64,000 nucleotides of DNA, from the NCBI RefSeq assembly GCF_046115505.1, contig NZ_CP170736.1, forward strand, positions 1,452,743 through 1,516,742, written 5' to 3'. The stretch is from Dellaglioa kimchii. GTDB lineage: Bacteria > Bacillota > Bacilli > Lactobacillales > Lactobacillaceae. Both the position numbers and the translations under genes were made by a program. Shown here one piece after another: positions 50,909-60,916 of this stretch. Under the pieces are notes generated by a model, which saw nothing but the letters and a program-made list of their open reading frames with translations, was not told the DNA's origin and ran no database searches. The first letter of the stretch is position 1; every line of letters begins with the position of its first letter.

Positions 50909-52273
50909 ATGAAAAAACTACCTCCAGTAATAAAGAACCAAGAATTTGATACAGAAATTATCGATTTAACTTATCAAGGTATGGGTGTCGCTAAAGTTGA
51001 TGGCTACCCATTATTTATTGAAAATGCATTACCAGGCGAAAAAGTTAGTATTCGTGTAATGAAAGTCAGCAAGAACTTTGGTTTCGCTAAAGTTTTAGCT
51101 TTTCGTAACGAGAGCCCAGATCGTGTTGAAACAAAAGGTTCAGCATATACACAAACTGGAATTGCACCTTTACAACATTTAGCATACCCAGCACAATTAA
51201 AATTCAAACAAGCGCAAGTTCAAGAATTATTGAAAAAAGCACATTTGGATATTGAAGTATCTGATGCTGTTGGGATGGAAAATCCTTTCCATTACCGTAA
51301 TAAAGCACAAGTACCTGTTCGCGAAATTGCTGGTGAATTAAAAACAGGATTCTTCAAGAAAAACAGTCATGATTTCGTTGCAATTGAAGATTTTTTAATT
51401 CAAGATGAAGAAATAGATAAAGCAATCGTTGCTGTACGTGATGTCTTACAACGTTTCCATGTGGAAGCATATGACGAACGTGCACACAAAGGGATTATCC
51501 GTCACATTATGGTTCGTCGTGGTCATTACTCAAAACAAATGATGATTGTCTTAGTAACACGCTCTAAAAAATTACCAATGTTTACTGAAATTACTGCTGC
51601 AATCCGTGAAGCATTACCAGACGTTACAACTATTGTTCAAAATACAAATTCTGAAAAAACAAATGTTATTTTAGGCCGCGAAAACAAAGTTTTATTTGGC
51701 CCTGGGTACATTGAAGATCAATTGAATGGATTAACATTTAGAATTTCACCACATTCTTTCTACCAGATTAATCCTGTTCAAACAGAAAAATTATATGCTG
51801 CAGCATTTGAACGTGCAGGTTTAACTGGTAATGAAACAGTTATTGATGCTTATAGTGGTATTGGAACAATTTCATTATCAATGGCACAACATGCTCGTCA
51901 AATCTACGGTGTAGAATTAGTTTCTGCAGCAGTTAAAGATGCGAAAGAAAATGCTAAAATTAATGGTATTGATAATGTTCGTTTTGAAACTGGGATGGCA
52001 GAAAACTGGATGGAAAACTGGAGTCATGCTAACTTAAGACCCGACGTTTTAGTTGTCGATCCTCCTCGTAAGGGGCTAGAACCAGCATTTATTGAAAGTA
52101 CACTTAAAATGCAACCTAAAAAAGTTGTTTACATTAGTTGTAACCCTTCAACATTAGTTCGTGATTTACAGAGCTTCTTAGATGATGGTTACAAAGTTAC
52201 AAAACCAATTTTACCAGTGGATCAATTCCCACAAACAACACATATTGAAACAGTCACAATTTTAGAAAAATAA
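50909..52273 (+). CDS. rlmD: 23S rRNA (uracil-C5)-methyltransferase RlmD/RlmCD
   Basis: A 454-residue SAM-dependent RumA-type enzyme. The N-terminal TRAM domain is about 8-65; the SAM-binding part has VIDAYSGIGTISLSMA near 310; the catalytic block is DPPRKG and ISCNPSTLVRDL (nucleophilic Cys) near the end. In low-GC Gram-positives this enzyme methylates U747 and U1939. RBS AAAGGA before ATG 50909. Conserved neighbour of dgkB. Confidence 0.93.
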   Translation: MKKLPPVIKNQEFDTEIIDLTYQGMGVAKVDGYPLFIENALPGEKVSIRVMKVSKNFGFAKVLAFRNESPDRVETKGSAYTQTGIAPLQHLAYPAQLKFKQAQVQELLKKAHLDIEVSDAVGMENPFHYRNKAQVPVREIAGELKTGFFKKNSHDFVAIEDFLIQDEEIDKAIVAVRDVLQRFHVEAYDERAHKGIIRHIMVRRGHYSKQMMIVLVTRSKKLPMFTEITAAIREALPDVTTIVQNTNSEKTNVILGRENKVLFGPGYIEDQLNGLTFRISPHSFYQINPVQTEKLYAAAFERAGLTGNETVIDAYSGIGTISLSMAQHARQIYGVELVSAAVKDAKENAKINGIDNVRFETGMAENWMENWSHANLRPDVLVVDPPRKGLEPAFIESTLKMQPKKVVYISCNPSTLVRDLQSFLDDGYKVTKPILPVDQFPQTTHIETVTILEK

Positions 52274-52316
52274 CCAATTTATATATAGACTATTCGTCAA
52301 CTGTTGTTGGTGAATA

Positions 52317-52365
52317 ATACAAAAGAAAGTCCTAATCACTATGTGATTAGGACTTTCTTTTGTAT
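52317..52365 (+). terminator. Long perfect hairpin after rlmD
   Basis: Arms 52317-52339 and 52343-52365 are 23-bp exact complements with a 3-nt loop. A TTTCTTTT tract is within the 3' arm, so it acts as a terminator, perhaps for both strands. The sequence just before it (52298-52319) is shared with 3660-3681. Confidence 0.75.
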
Positions 52366-52467
52366 AGATTTTAAGTGTGTAAAATAGTCTGATTAGAAAT
52401 CTGTTAATGTAAAAATAAAATTAAAGTGTTTGTTGACTTTTATTTTATTGGTTGTTCCTCAAGAAAA

Positions 52468-52971
52468 TTATTTTCGTATGTTACTGAAAATATAATCACC
52501 TTCTGAGTCGGTACTAATCAACTTAAAATTCAGTTTTTTAACTAAATTCTGTGAGGCTTTATTTCCAGGTGCTATATTTGCGGTAACTTCCGTGCAGTTA
52601 AGTGTTTCAAAGACGTAGCTACAAAGAGCATTTAAAAGTTCGGTACCGAATCCTTTTCGCCAATATTTTTTTGCTAACTCATATCCGACTTCTACAGATT
52701 TACCGGAATTTGTGATCGTAAATTCATTATAACCAGCACTTCCTATGATGTGGTTATTATAAGTAATCTTATATCTTACGGCAGAATCACTTAATATTAA
52801 TTGTTGAAAAAGAGCAATCATATCTTGGGCTTGTTTAATTTCTTTAAAAGGATCAATATCCATAAAATGGGTAACTTCTGTATTAGCCCAAATGGGAAAC
52901 ATAAATTCAGCATCCTTTTGAGTTAAAGGACTTAGGATTAAATGTTCAGTTTTTAAGGTCGTGTCTAACAA
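52468..52971 (-). CDS. GNAT family N-acetyltransferase (RimJ/RimL-type)
   Basis: A 167-residue acetyltransferase. It has the RimJ/RimL entry LKTEHLILSPLTQKDAEFMF, the acetyl-CoA motif YELAKKYWRKGFGTELLNAL near 105, and NCTEVTANIAPGNKASQNLV near 130. The start is TTG 52971, 9 nt after AAGGAG on the minus strand. A lone gene with its own direction. The substrate (ribosomal protein or small molecule) is unknown. Confidence 0.88.
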   Translation of the reverse strand: MLDTTLKTEHLILSPLTQKDAEFMFPIWANTEVTHFMDIDPFKEIKQAQDMIALFQQLILSDSAVRYKITYNNHIIGSAGYNEFTITNSGKSVEVGYELAKKYWRKGFGTELLNALCSYVFETLNCTEVTANIAPGNKASQNLVKKLNFKLISTDSEGDYIFSNIRK

Positions 52972-53258
52972 TGTATTTATCTCCTTGTGATATTAATAAA
53001 ATAATTATTCTGAGAGGGTGTATCTTAATGATGTAATGATTACTTATGGAAATGTATATGTGAAAAACGAGTTAAGATATATAGTTTAACACTTGATACA
53101 GAAAAAAGCTTTCTCAGCCCATTTTTTCAGAAAAAAGTGAGATGTGAAGTGAATTTAAGGTACCTTATTTTTGCCCTTCTTTTTTTACAAACAGATAAAT
53201 TGTATTCGGTGTGAAAAAGAGTATTCTAATGATATCTTAAAACATTAGGAGGTCCATT

Positions 53259-53696
53259 ATGTCAAAAGAAACTGAAAAAGAATTACGTGAACGTTTAACC
53301 AATGAAGAGTTTGAAGTCACACAACATGCTGCAACGGAAGCACCATTTACTGGTAAATATGATGACTTCTATCAAAAAGGAATTTACGTTGATGTTGTTA
53401 GTGGGGAAGCACTTTTTAGTTCAGCAGAAAAATATGACGCTGGCTGTGGTTGGCCATCATTTTCAAAACCAATCCCAGGTTCTAAGATTGCTGAATTGGC
53501 TGATAATAGTCTTTTAGGTTATCAACGAACGGAAGTTAGAAGTAAAGAAGCTAATTCACATTTAGGTCATGTGTTTACTGATGGGCCTCAAGACCAAGGC
53601 GGATTACGTTATTGTATTAACTCTGCCTCATTGAAGTTTATTCCTGAAGCAGAAATGGAAGCTGCCGGTTATAGTAACTACTTAAATAATTTATAA
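53259..53696 (+). CDS. msrB: Peptide-methionine (R)-S-oxide reductase MsrB
   Basis: A 145-residue repair enzyme for oxidised methionine. The catalytic Cys119 is in GLRYCINSASLKF; GCGWPSFSKP and VRSKEANSHLGHVF are typical. The two CxxC zinc motifs of some MsrB are absent, so this is the zinc-free form. RBS TAGGAGG. A likely promoter has TATTCT at 53222-53227. No msrA is adjacent. Confidence 0.96.
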   Translation: MSKETEKELRERLTNEEFEVTQHAATEAPFTGKYDDFYQKGIYVDVVSGEALFSSAEKYDAGCGWPSFSKPIPGSKIAELADNSLLGYQRTEVRSKEANSHLGHVFTDGPQDQGGLRYCINSASLKFIPEAEMEAAGYSNYLNNL

Positions 53697-53700
53697 AAAA

Positions 53701-53759
53701 TAAAAACATTCGACTTAAGTGATATGAGCTTATCTGGCTCCAAAAGTCGAATGTTTTTA
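53701..53759. terminator. Bidirectional terminator between msrB and the permease
   Basis: A 16-bp stem TAAAAACATTCGACTT (53701-53716) with its complement at 53744-53759, and a 27-nt loop. Confidence 0.8.
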
Positions 53760-53768
53760 TTTGTATAA

Positions 53769-55088
53769 CTATACTTGATTTTTACGATGAATAAAATAAA
53801 TAGGAATGCCAAGTCCGGTTATTAATAGACCAACGAGTGCTAACGTCGTCTGTGTTAATAGTGTAGCAACGAGTATAAAAATACCCCCAATGATCGCGAT
53901 TATTGGAATGATTGGATATAAAGGAACTTTATAGGGTCTATTTAATTCAGGTTCACGTTTTCGTAATATAAAGATAGCAACGAAAACTAGTACATTAAAA
54001 ATCCAAATAACAAAAATAAGCATATCTGTTAATAAATCAAAACTACCTAAGAACATCATTATTATTGCGATACCTATTTGTAAAAATCCCGCAATATAAG
54101 GAACTCTCGTATGAGGAGATAAGCGTTTTAGCCAATTACTAAAGGGTAGTTGGTTTTCTAAGGCCATTGCATATGGAACACGCATACCGGTTAACGTATA
54201 GCCGTTAATGGCACCGTAAACCGAAATTAAAATACCGATGGTCACAAACTTCCCACCAAATTGTCCAAATAGTTGTCTTGAGGCATCAGAAGCTGCATTT
54301 AAATTACCAGCTAATCCTGAAATAGGAAGAGCCTTAAGAAAGACAAAATTAATTAAGGTATAAATAATTGTAATGAAGAATAATCCTGAAATAATAGCTT
54401 TCGGTAAATCACGTTCTGGATGGTGCATTTCTCCGGCAATGTTTCCAACACCAATCCAGCCATCGTAAGCAAACATGGTCGCAAGAAGGCCGCCGCTTAA
54501 AGCAGTAAAGAAAGAATGATGTGCGCCAGATGTTAACGGGATTAAGCTAAACGACACTTGTCCAGGAGTGAAAATTCCCCATATCACAATGACAGTAATA
54601 GGTAATAATTTTAAAACCAATGAAATTGATTGAAAGGTACCGCCTACTTTTGCGCCTAAAAAGTTAATCAATGTGATACTGATTCCACTAATTAAAGCAA
54701 TCGGAATGATTAAATGTGAATCAAGATGGAAAAGATTAATCAATTGTGTGCCAAAAATAATTGAAAGAGCTGCAATATTTGCTGGATAATAAATAATTAT
54801 TTGTGCCCATCCAAGTAAAAATGCCGGAAAACGACCATAAGTATATTCGATATATTTAATGGCGCCACCAGTTTCTGGAATGGCGGCTGCAAGTTCCGCG
54901 GCGGTTAATCCAGCACAAATCGTAAGAAAGCCACCAAGTAACCAAACAAATAGCGTCAGGTTAGCAGATTGGGTTTGTTGTGTAACACTTGAAACTTTAA
55001 AAAAAACGCCTCCGCCAATAACTGTTCCCATTACAGTTGAAAGTGCAGCGAAAAAGCCAATATCTCGTTTTAGGTGATCATTGTTCAT
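53769..55088 (-). CDS. APC superfamily amino acid permease
   Basis: A 439-residue transporter with 12 predicted helices. The first helix has the APC signature FFAALSTVMGTVIGGGVFFK, and helix 6 has LLATMFAYDGWIGVGNIAGE. It is closest in appearance to the LAT/SteT (serine/threonine or cystine exchanger) group: the ETGGAIKYIEYTYGRFPAFL segment fits. ATG 55088 follows GAGGA. Substrate inferred only at the amino-acid level. Confidence 0.88.
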   Translation of the reverse strand: MNNDHLKRDIGFFAALSTVMGTVIGGGVFFKVSSVTQQTQSANLTLFVWLLGGFLTICAGLTAAELAAAIPETGGAIKYIEYTYGRFPAFLLGWAQIIIYYPANIAALSIIFGTQLINLFHLDSHLIIPIALISGISITLINFLGAKVGGTFQSISLVLKLLPITVIVIWGIFTPGQVSFSLIPLTSGAHHSFFTALSGGLLATMFAYDGWIGVGNIAGEMHHPERDLPKAIISGLFFITIIYTLINFVFLKALPISGLAGNLNAASDASRQLFGQFGGKFVTIGILISVYGAINGYTLTGMRVPYAMALENQLPFSNWLKRLSPHTRVPYIAGFLQIGIAIIMMFLGSFDLLTDMLIFVIWIFNVLVFVAIFILRKREPELNRPYKVPLYPIIPIIAIIGGIFILVATLLTQTTLALVGLLITGLGIPIYFIHRKNQV

Positions 55089-55192
55089 GGAAAAAGGTCC
55101 TCGTTTCTATATTAAAATGCGTATTTAACTATTTTAGACTATTTAAACGTGTAATGAAACAAAAAATGAAGATGATAATCAACAAAATTCTG

Positions 55193-55588
55193 TTAATCTA
55201 CATCTTCATTTTTAACATCTTGTGATTCTATAATTGGGGCTAATTTAATGGGGTAGGTCCGGTTATCTGCTTCGTCAAACAAACTCACTGGTCCTTGATC
55301 GTTTGCATCAATTCTTAGATGAAAACCATATTCATCTAAGAAACTAAGTTCACGTTCATCTATATGTTCAATCTTGCCATCGAGTGCACGTTCGTCAATT
55401 CGAATTGTGAGGTCTGATGAAATATCCAAATTATGGTGTCGATGACTCAACTCATCGTAGAACAGCCAATGTCCAGCATAAAAAATAGGTAAAGAAACCT
55501 TAGTTTTAGGTGCGGTTATAGACTTAATATCTTTTGTTAATCCAATAAAAAATGATGCACCTAGTAGTGCAAAACTACGTTTCTTCAC
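55193..55588 (-). CDS. DUF4828 domain protein
   Basis: A 131-residue protein with GTG 55588 after AGGAGGG on the minus strand. It has a short N-terminal hydrophobic stretch (about 5-18) and a central FYAGHWLFYDELSHRHHNLD motif typical of the DUF4828 family of Lactobacillales. The function is not known. The C-terminus is acidic. It lies upstream of the permease on the same strand but is 104 nt away from it. Confidence 0.75.
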   Translation of the reverse strand: MKKRSFALLGASFFIGLTKDIKSITAPKTKVSLPIFYAGHWLFYDELSHRHHNLDISSDLTIRIDERALDGKIEHIDERELSFLDEYGFHLRIDANDQGPVSLFDEADNRTYPIKLAPIIESQDVKNEDVD

Positions 55589-55714
55589 GGCTATCCCTCC
55601 TAGTTAGAACTCTTCTACTTAAATATAGCACTTTTAGCTAACAAGCGGAAAAAATTGCCCAAAATATATATAAATTTAATCTACCGTTACAAAATTGAAA
55701 TAAAGCAATCGTTA

Positions 55715-55741
55715 TGAAAACGGTTCAATTGTTGTTATAAT
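55715..55741 (+). promoter_or_regulatory. -10 box and cre-like site of the third Gfo/Idh gene
   Basis: TATAAT at 55736-55741 with a weak -35. The cre-like TGAAAACGGTTCAA (55715-55728, 12 of 14) lies in the spacer. It closely resembles the site at 21013-21026 before another Gfo/Idh gene. Confidence 0.55.
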
Positions 55742-55771
55742 GAATTTAATAATAAAATGGAGGTATTAGGT

Positions 55772-56773
55772 ATGATTAAATTAGGTATTATTGGTACAAA
55801 TTGGATTACAGGTCAATTCGTTGAAGCAGCGCATGAATCGAATGAATTTCAATTGACTAGTGTCTATTCAAGAACGGAATTAAAAGCCAAAGATTTTGGT
55901 GAAAAATATGGTGCAACAAATTTTTACGATAGTATGACAGAATTTTTAAATTCAGATAAATTTGAAGTAATCTATATTGCTTCTCCGAATAGTTTACATT
56001 TTGAACAAATTAAATTAGCGATTGAAGCTGGTAAAAAAGTTATTGCCGAAAAACCAATGGTCTCAAATCCAGCAGAGATGGCCGCTATTCAAACGGTTCT
56101 TAAGGAACATCCTGGAAGCCAATTATTTGAAGCAGCTCGACAAATTCATCAAGATAATTTCAAAATTATTGAACAAAAAGTAACTGAACTAGAGACCATT
56201 CAGGGCGCAACCTTAACTTATATGAAGTATTCGTCACGTTATGATGCTATTTTAGCAGGTGAAGAGCCTAATATCTTCTCGCCAAAATTTTCTGGTGGTG
56301 CGTTACAAGACCTAGGCGTTTACGTTGTCTATAATGCTGTTTCTTGGTTTGGTACACCACTTGAAGTTCAGTACTACCCAACAATGTTACCAACAGGTGT
56401 TGATGGCAAAGGTGTCGCAATTCTAACTTATGAAGATTTTAGGGTGACTTTAAATATTGGTAAGACAGCAAATTCATATCTGACAAGTGAAATCTATGGT
56501 CTAAAAGATACAATCGTGATGGATAATGCAGCTGAATTAAATGAAGTTATTTACCAAGATGGTTCTGATAAAGAAGAACTACTTAGTCAAAAACCAGCTA
56601 AAAATCCGATGTTAGCTGAAGCGATTGATTTTGCTAGAGTTATCAATAACCCCAATGATGTAACTAACAAAGCTGATTATATAAAATGGCAAAAACTTAG
56701 TATGACAGTTAACCAAGTATTGTTTGATTTAAGAAAAAGTGCTGGAATCGAATTTCCAGCTGATCATAAATAA
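55772..56773 (+). CDS. Gfo/Idh/MocA family oxidoreductase
   Basis: A 333-residue NAD(P)-dependent oxidoreductase. The N-terminus IKLGIIGTNWITGQFVEAA carries a divergent Rossmann loop (GTNWI instead of GxGxI). The catalytic motif VIAEKPMVS is near residue 92, and FSGGALQDLGVYVVYNAV near 176. GGAGG lies 8 nt before ATG 55772. Monocistronic. The promoter suggests CcpA control. The substrate is unknown. Confidence 0.9.
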   Translation: MIKLGIIGTNWITGQFVEAAHESNEFQLTSVYSRTELKAKDFGEKYGATNFYDSMTEFLNSDKFEVIYIASPNSLHFEQIKLAIEAGKKVIAEKPMVSNPAEMAAIQTVLKEHPGSQLFEAARQIHQDNFKIIEQKVTELETIQGATLTYMKYSSRYDAILAGEEPNIFSPKFSGGALQDLGVYVVYNAVSWFGTPLEVQYYPTMLPTGVDGKGVAILTYEDFRVTLNIGKTANSYLTSEIYGLKDTIVMDNAAELNEVIYQDGSDKEELLSQKPAKNPMLAEAIDFARVINNPNDVTNKADYIKWQKLSMTVNQVLFDLRKSAGIEFPADHK

Positions 56774-56876
56774 GAATTATTGAGATAAGTTTCTGTGAAT
56801 CAATGGAAGCTTATTTTTTATATGCTATACTTAATTATTAAAACTAATCCTATGAAGTTAAAAGAAAGAGACTAAA

Positions 56877-58157
56877 ATGAATCCAAAATTTGATGCATAT
56901 TTTAAAGAACAAGGTTTTGAAACACAATCACCCATCCAAGAAGCCGTTTATGAACCTCTAAAATCAGGTGAGAATATTCTTGGATTAGCACCAACCGGTT
57001 CTGGTAAAACCTTAGCATTCAGTTTACCTTTACTCGAAAGACTAATACCAAAAGATGGCATTCAACTATTGATTATTGCGCCTTCACAAGAGTTAGCTAT
57101 GCAATTAGCAGGTGTCATTCGTCCTTGGGCTAAAGAACTTGATTTAAAAGTTCAAGCTATTATTGGTGGTGCCAATATGAAACGCCAAATCGAAAATTTA
57201 AAGAAAAAACCTGAGATTATTGTCGGAACACCAGGTCGTTTATTGAATTTAACTGAAGATAAAAAAATTAAATTACATAAAGTTAAATCAGTTGTCATTG
57301 ATGAAGCGGATGATTTATTGACGGATGAAACATTAACAACTTGTCGTGATTTAATCAGCCAGGCGCCTGCAGGCATTCAATTAAGTTTCTTTTCTGCAAC
57401 GGAAACAGCTATTTTAGATGATTTGAAAAAATGGTTTGGTGTTGATGTGACAACTTATGATGTTCGTGAAGTTGATCAAACACAAGGTATCGTTCACCAT
57501 TATTCAATTGAAACACCGACCCGTAAGCGTCAGTCAACATTGCGTCGTTTAGCAAATGTTGAAGATTTTTATGCATTGGTTTTCTTTAACCAACTATCAT
57601 CATTACAAGATATGGCTCAAAAATTAAAATATGATCATGTGCCAGTTGCTGTATTAGATAGTGAGCAACGCCAAGTTAATCGTGCTAATGCTTTGTCACA
57701 GCTTCATAAACATGAAATTAAATTATTATTAACAACAGACGTTGCCGCTCGAGGTTTGGATATTCCAATGTTGCCCGCAGTCGTAAATTACGATATGCCT
57801 AAAGATACGACGTCATATATTCATCGTGTAGGCCGTACAGGTCGAATGGGTGCTGAAGGGATGGTTATTAATCTTGGAAACGAACATGATTTACGTACCT
57901 TAAAACAAGATTTAAAAAATACACCATTTGAAATCGAAAAAGGGTACTTATACGATGGTGCGATTGTAACAGAAAGACCAGAACGTGTGGCTGAACCAAA
58001 AGCTAAGAAACCTAAACCAGTTGAAGTGAAAGCCAAAACAGTTGATGGTCAAAAGCAATCTGATGAACCAATAAAGAAACCACATCGTAAAGTTCGTTTG
58101 AGAAATCAAAAAAATAAAGGTAAAAGACGCAAACCAAAAGCAGAACATTTTGATTAA
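56877..58157 (+). CDS. cshB: DEAD-box RNA helicase (CshB-like)
   Basis: A 426-residue ATP-dependent RNA helicase. Q-motif at FKEQGFETQSPIQEAVY, Walker A APTGSGKT at about 38-45, PGRLLNL, DEADDLL near 143, SAT near 176, and HRVGRTGRMG near 321. A basic C-terminal tail (KPHRKVRLRNQKNKGKRRK) likely binds RNA. It probably helps ribosome assembly or mRNA turnover in the cold. Assignment to CshB rather than CshA is from its short length and basic tail. Confidence 0.9.
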   Translation: MNPKFDAYFKEQGFETQSPIQEAVYEPLKSGENILGLAPTGSGKTLAFSLPLLERLIPKDGIQLLIIAPSQELAMQLAGVIRPWAKELDLKVQAIIGGANMKRQIENLKKKPEIIVGTPGRLLNLTEDKKIKLHKVKSVVIDEADDLLTDETLTTCRDLISQAPAGIQLSFFSATETAILDDLKKWFGVDVTTYDVREVDQTQGIVHHYSIETPTRKRQSTLRRLANVEDFYALVFFNQLSSLQDMAQKLKYDHVPVAVLDSEQRQVNRANALSQLHKHEIKLLLTTDVAARGLDIPMLPAVVNYDMPKDTTSYIHRVGRTGRMGAEGMVINLGNEHDLRTLKQDLKNTPFEIEKGYLYDGAIVTERPERVAEPKAKKPKPVEVKAKTVDGQKQSDEPIKKPHRKVRLRNQKNKGKRRKPKAEHFD

Positions 58158-58165
58158 TGTGAAGG

Positions 58166-58195
58166 ATCATCCAATACTAATTGGATGATTTTTTT
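58166..58195 (+). terminator. Terminator of the helicase gene
   Basis: A 10-bp stem ATCATCCAAT (58166-58175) with ATTGGATGAT (58180-58189), then a T-tract. Confidence 0.88.
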
Positions 58196-58207
58196 ATTGA
58201 CTGATTC

Positions 58208-58245
58208 TGTAAGCGATTGCACGAACGTGGTAACCATGCTATATT
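58208..58245 (+). promoter_or_regulatory. Promoter and cre of the GNAT-GH1 operon
   Basis: TTGCAC (58217-58222), 17-nt spacer, TATATT (58240-58245). The cre TGTAAGCGATTGCA (58208-58221, 13 of 14) covers the -35 box, predicting CcpA repression. Confidence 0.7.
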
Positions 58246-58287
58246 TAAAGAGGTTAATTCGTACAGAAGAAGGAGTTGAGTGGATCC

Positions 58288-59445
58288 ATGACAAATATGA
58301 AGTTAGATGAAACTCATTTTGGGAGTTACTTTGATTTATCAATTTATGCCTTTAATAAAAAAGTATCAGTACAGAGAAAGAGCTTTTTTCGCAAACTTTA
58401 TGAGCATTCATCAGATTGGGGCTCAGTTGAGTCTGGGAAAGTTGTCAGCGGTGTGATTAATACACCTTTTATGACTCATTTTCATGGGACTCAATTTAAA
58501 ATGGGTGGTATCGGCTATGTAGCAAGTTATCCAGAATTTGCTGGTCAAGGTAGTATTGGACAATTAATGAATTTAGCACTGGATGAAATGTATGATAATG
58601 GAACGACACTATCATATTTAGCACCATTTTCGTATCCGTTCTATCGTAAATTCGGTTACGAAGCAACATTTGATCAAACGATATATCGGATGAATACGAA
58701 GGATTTACCACGATTAAAAGTTAAGACAATAGGTCACGTTGAGCGTCACCGTTATTTGGATGTAAAAGAGGAATTAAATAAATTATACCAACAGAATCAG
58801 CTCTCTCAACAAGGTGGTATTGAACGACCAGATTGGTGGTTAACTTATTCGGCGGAGAAACACCCTAATTGGGAAGTAGCAGTCTATTATAATGAAAAAA
58901 ATGAGTCAAAAGGCTATCTTGTTTATCAAAGAGAAACTGATGAATTTAAAATCGTTGAATGGATTTATCAAACAACTGAGAGTTGGCTCCAATTACAAAG
59001 TTTTGTGCTTAAGCATCAATCAGCGTATGAATGGTTTAGTTATGAGAGTCCAATTGGACAGCCATTTCCAGATGTACTGGCAAATCCTCAAGTTGAAGTG
59101 ACAACACAACCTTACATGATGGCAAGAATTGTAAATGTTGACGACTTTCTCAGCAGATACCCTTACCAGCAAGATTTTTCACAAATTGTGATTCAAGTTC
59201 AAGATTCGACTATTCACGCTAATGAAGGTTGTTGGCAAATTAGCCGAATAGACGGAGAAACAAAAGTTGAAAAGACTGAAAATTCAGCACCTACATTTAC
59301 AACAGATATTCAAAATTTAACACGCAGTATGATGGGATATCGAACACTTAAACACTTAAAACAATATGGATTTGTATCAGGCGACGTAACGCTATTCGAT
59401 GGCGCATTAATTAAAGAACAACCAATATTAAGTGATTATTTTTAA
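58288..59445 (+). CDS. Eis-like GNAT acetyltransferase
   Basis: A 385-residue protein with two GNAT-type halves and a C-terminal sterol-carrier-like domain (about 290-385), as in Eis. The acetyl-CoA part is GIGYVASYPEFAGQGSIGQL near 75, and SYLAPFSYPFYRKFGYEA near 110 is diagnostic of the family. ATG 58288 is 12 nt after AAGGAG; TTG 58276 is immediately after the RBS and was rejected. It lies 14 nt before the GH1 gene, sharing a cre-controlled promoter. Eis enzymes acetylate aminoglycosides or protein lysines; the role here is unknown. Confidence 0.85.
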   Translation: MTNMKLDETHFGSYFDLSIYAFNKKVSVQRKSFFRKLYEHSSDWGSVESGKVVSGVINTPFMTHFHGTQFKMGGIGYVASYPEFAGQGSIGQLMNLALDEMYDNGTTLSYLAPFSYPFYRKFGYEATFDQTIYRMNTKDLPRLKVKTIGHVERHRYLDVKEELNKLYQQNQLSQQGGIERPDWWLTYSAEKHPNWEVAVYYNEKNESKGYLVYQRETDEFKIVEWIYQTTESWLQLQSFVLKHQSAYEWFSYESPIGQPFPDVLANPQVEVTTQPYMMARIVNVDDFLSRYPYQQDFSQIVIQVQDSTIHANEGCWQISRIDGETKVEKTENSAPTFTTDIQNLTRSMMGYRTLKHLKQYGFVSGDVTLFDGALIKEQPILSDYF

Positions 59446-59459
59446 GGAGAGAATGGAAA

Positions 59460-60899
59460 ATGGAATATGAAAAAATGAGTCAATTTCCAACCGATTTTTT
59501 ATGGGGTGCTTCCTCAGCTGCTTACCAAATTGAAGGTGCATATCAAGAAGATGGTAAAGGATTGTCAGTTTGGGATAAATTTGTAAGAATTCCTGGGAAA
59601 ACATTTAAGGGTACAAATGGTGATGTAGCCGTCGATCATTATCACCGTTTTAAAGAAGATGTCGCCTTAATGAAGGAACAGGGATTGAAAGCTTATCGTT
59701 TTTCAATTGCTTGGACGCGTATTTATCCAGAAGGAAAAGGTAAAGTTAATCAAAAGGGGATAGATTTTTATAATCGATTAATCAATGAGTTAATTGCGAA
59801 TAATATTGAGCCCGTTGTGACACTTTATCATTGGGATTTACCACAAGCATTACAAGATGAATATGCTGGTTGGGAATCTCGTGAGATTATTACTGATTTT
59901 ACGAATTATGCGAAAACTTGTTTTGATGCTTTCGGTGATCGTGTTAAATACTGGGTATCGTTAAATGAACAAAATGTATTTATTTCTCATGGCTACCAAA
60001 TGGAGAGTCATCCACCTGCAGTAAATGATGAAAAAAGGATGTATGCCGCAAACCACATTGCTAATCTAGCAAATGCTTCAGCAATTAAGGCATTTCATGA
60101 AGGTCATTACCAAGGTGGGATAGGTCCAAGCTTTGCCTATAGCCCGGGTTATGCGGTTAATGGAGATCCTAAAAACCAAGTTGCGGCTACTAACTATGAA
60201 GATTATGCTGCTCATTTTTGGATGGATATCTATGTTTATGGACGTTATCCAAAAATGATTTATAAATGGTTAACTGAACGTGGGACTGCACCTATTGTTA
60301 CAGAAGCAGATCAAGCTCTTTTGATTGCTGGAAAACCAGATTTTATGGGCTTAAATTATTACCAAACTCAAACAATTGCGGCTAATCCGTTAGTTGGCGG
60401 AGTTGGGCTTGCTGCTGAAAATAATACAGGTAAAAAGGGGACTAGCTCCGAAAGTGGCGTTCCAGGCATGTTTAAGACAACTAATAATGAATTTTTAAAA
60501 CAAACTGATTGGGATTGGAATATTGATCCTGAAGGGCTAAGAATTGCTCTGAGAAGAATTGATAGCCGTTACGACTTACCTGTTCTTATTACTGAAAACG
60601 GCCTTGGTGCTTATGATAAATTAGAAGAAGGCAATGCCATCCATGACGATTATCGGATTTACTTTATCAATGAACATATTAAAGCCATTCAAGAAGCCAT
60701 TTCAGACGGTGTAAAAGTTATTGGGTATACAACTTGGAGTTTTACTGATTTATTGAGCTGGTCAAATGGCTATCAAAAACGTTACGGCTTCGTCTATATT
60801 GATCGTGATGAAGAAAGTGCGAAAGAATTAAAACGATATAAGAAAGATTCATTCTATTGGTATCAAAAGGTCATTAAAGAAAATGGTAGTAAGTTATAA
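59460..60899 (+). CDS. GH1 6-phospho-beta-glucosidase
   Basis: A 479-residue GH1 enzyme. Acid/base Glu170 is in SLNEQN and nucleophile Glu379 in ITENGLG. The C-terminal SWSNGYQKRYGFVYID has Ser-Trp and Lys-Arg-Tyr, the pattern of phospho-glucosidases, where free-glucoside enzymes have Glu-Trp. ATG 59460 is 8 nt after AAGGAGAG. It is only distantly similar to the GH1 at 22204. Second gene after the Eis-like protein; licT and the PTS follow. Confidence 0.93.
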   Translation: MEYEKMSQFPTDFLWGASSAAYQIEGAYQEDGKGLSVWDKFVRIPGKTFKGTNGDVAVDHYHRFKEDVALMKEQGLKAYRFSIAWTRIYPEGKGKVNQKGIDFYNRLINELIANNIEPVVTLYHWDLPQALQDEYAGWESREIITDFTNYAKTCFDAFGDRVKYWVSLNEQNVFISHGYQMESHPPAVNDEKRMYAANHIANLANASAIKAFHEGHYQGGIGPSFAYSPGYAVNGDPKNQVAATNYEDYAAHFWMDIYVYGRYPKMIYKWLTERGTAPIVTEADQALLIAGKPDFMGLNYYQTQTIAANPLVGGVGLAAENNTGKKGTSSESGVPGMFKTTNNEFLKQTDWDWNIDPEGLRIALRRIDSRYDLPVLITENGLGAYDKLEEGNAIHDDYRIYFINEHIKAIQEAISDGVKVIGYTTWSFTDLLSWSNGYQKRYGFVYIDRDEESAKELKRYKKDSFYWYQKVIKENGSKL

Positions 60900-60916
60900 A
60901 GTAATTTAAATAGCTA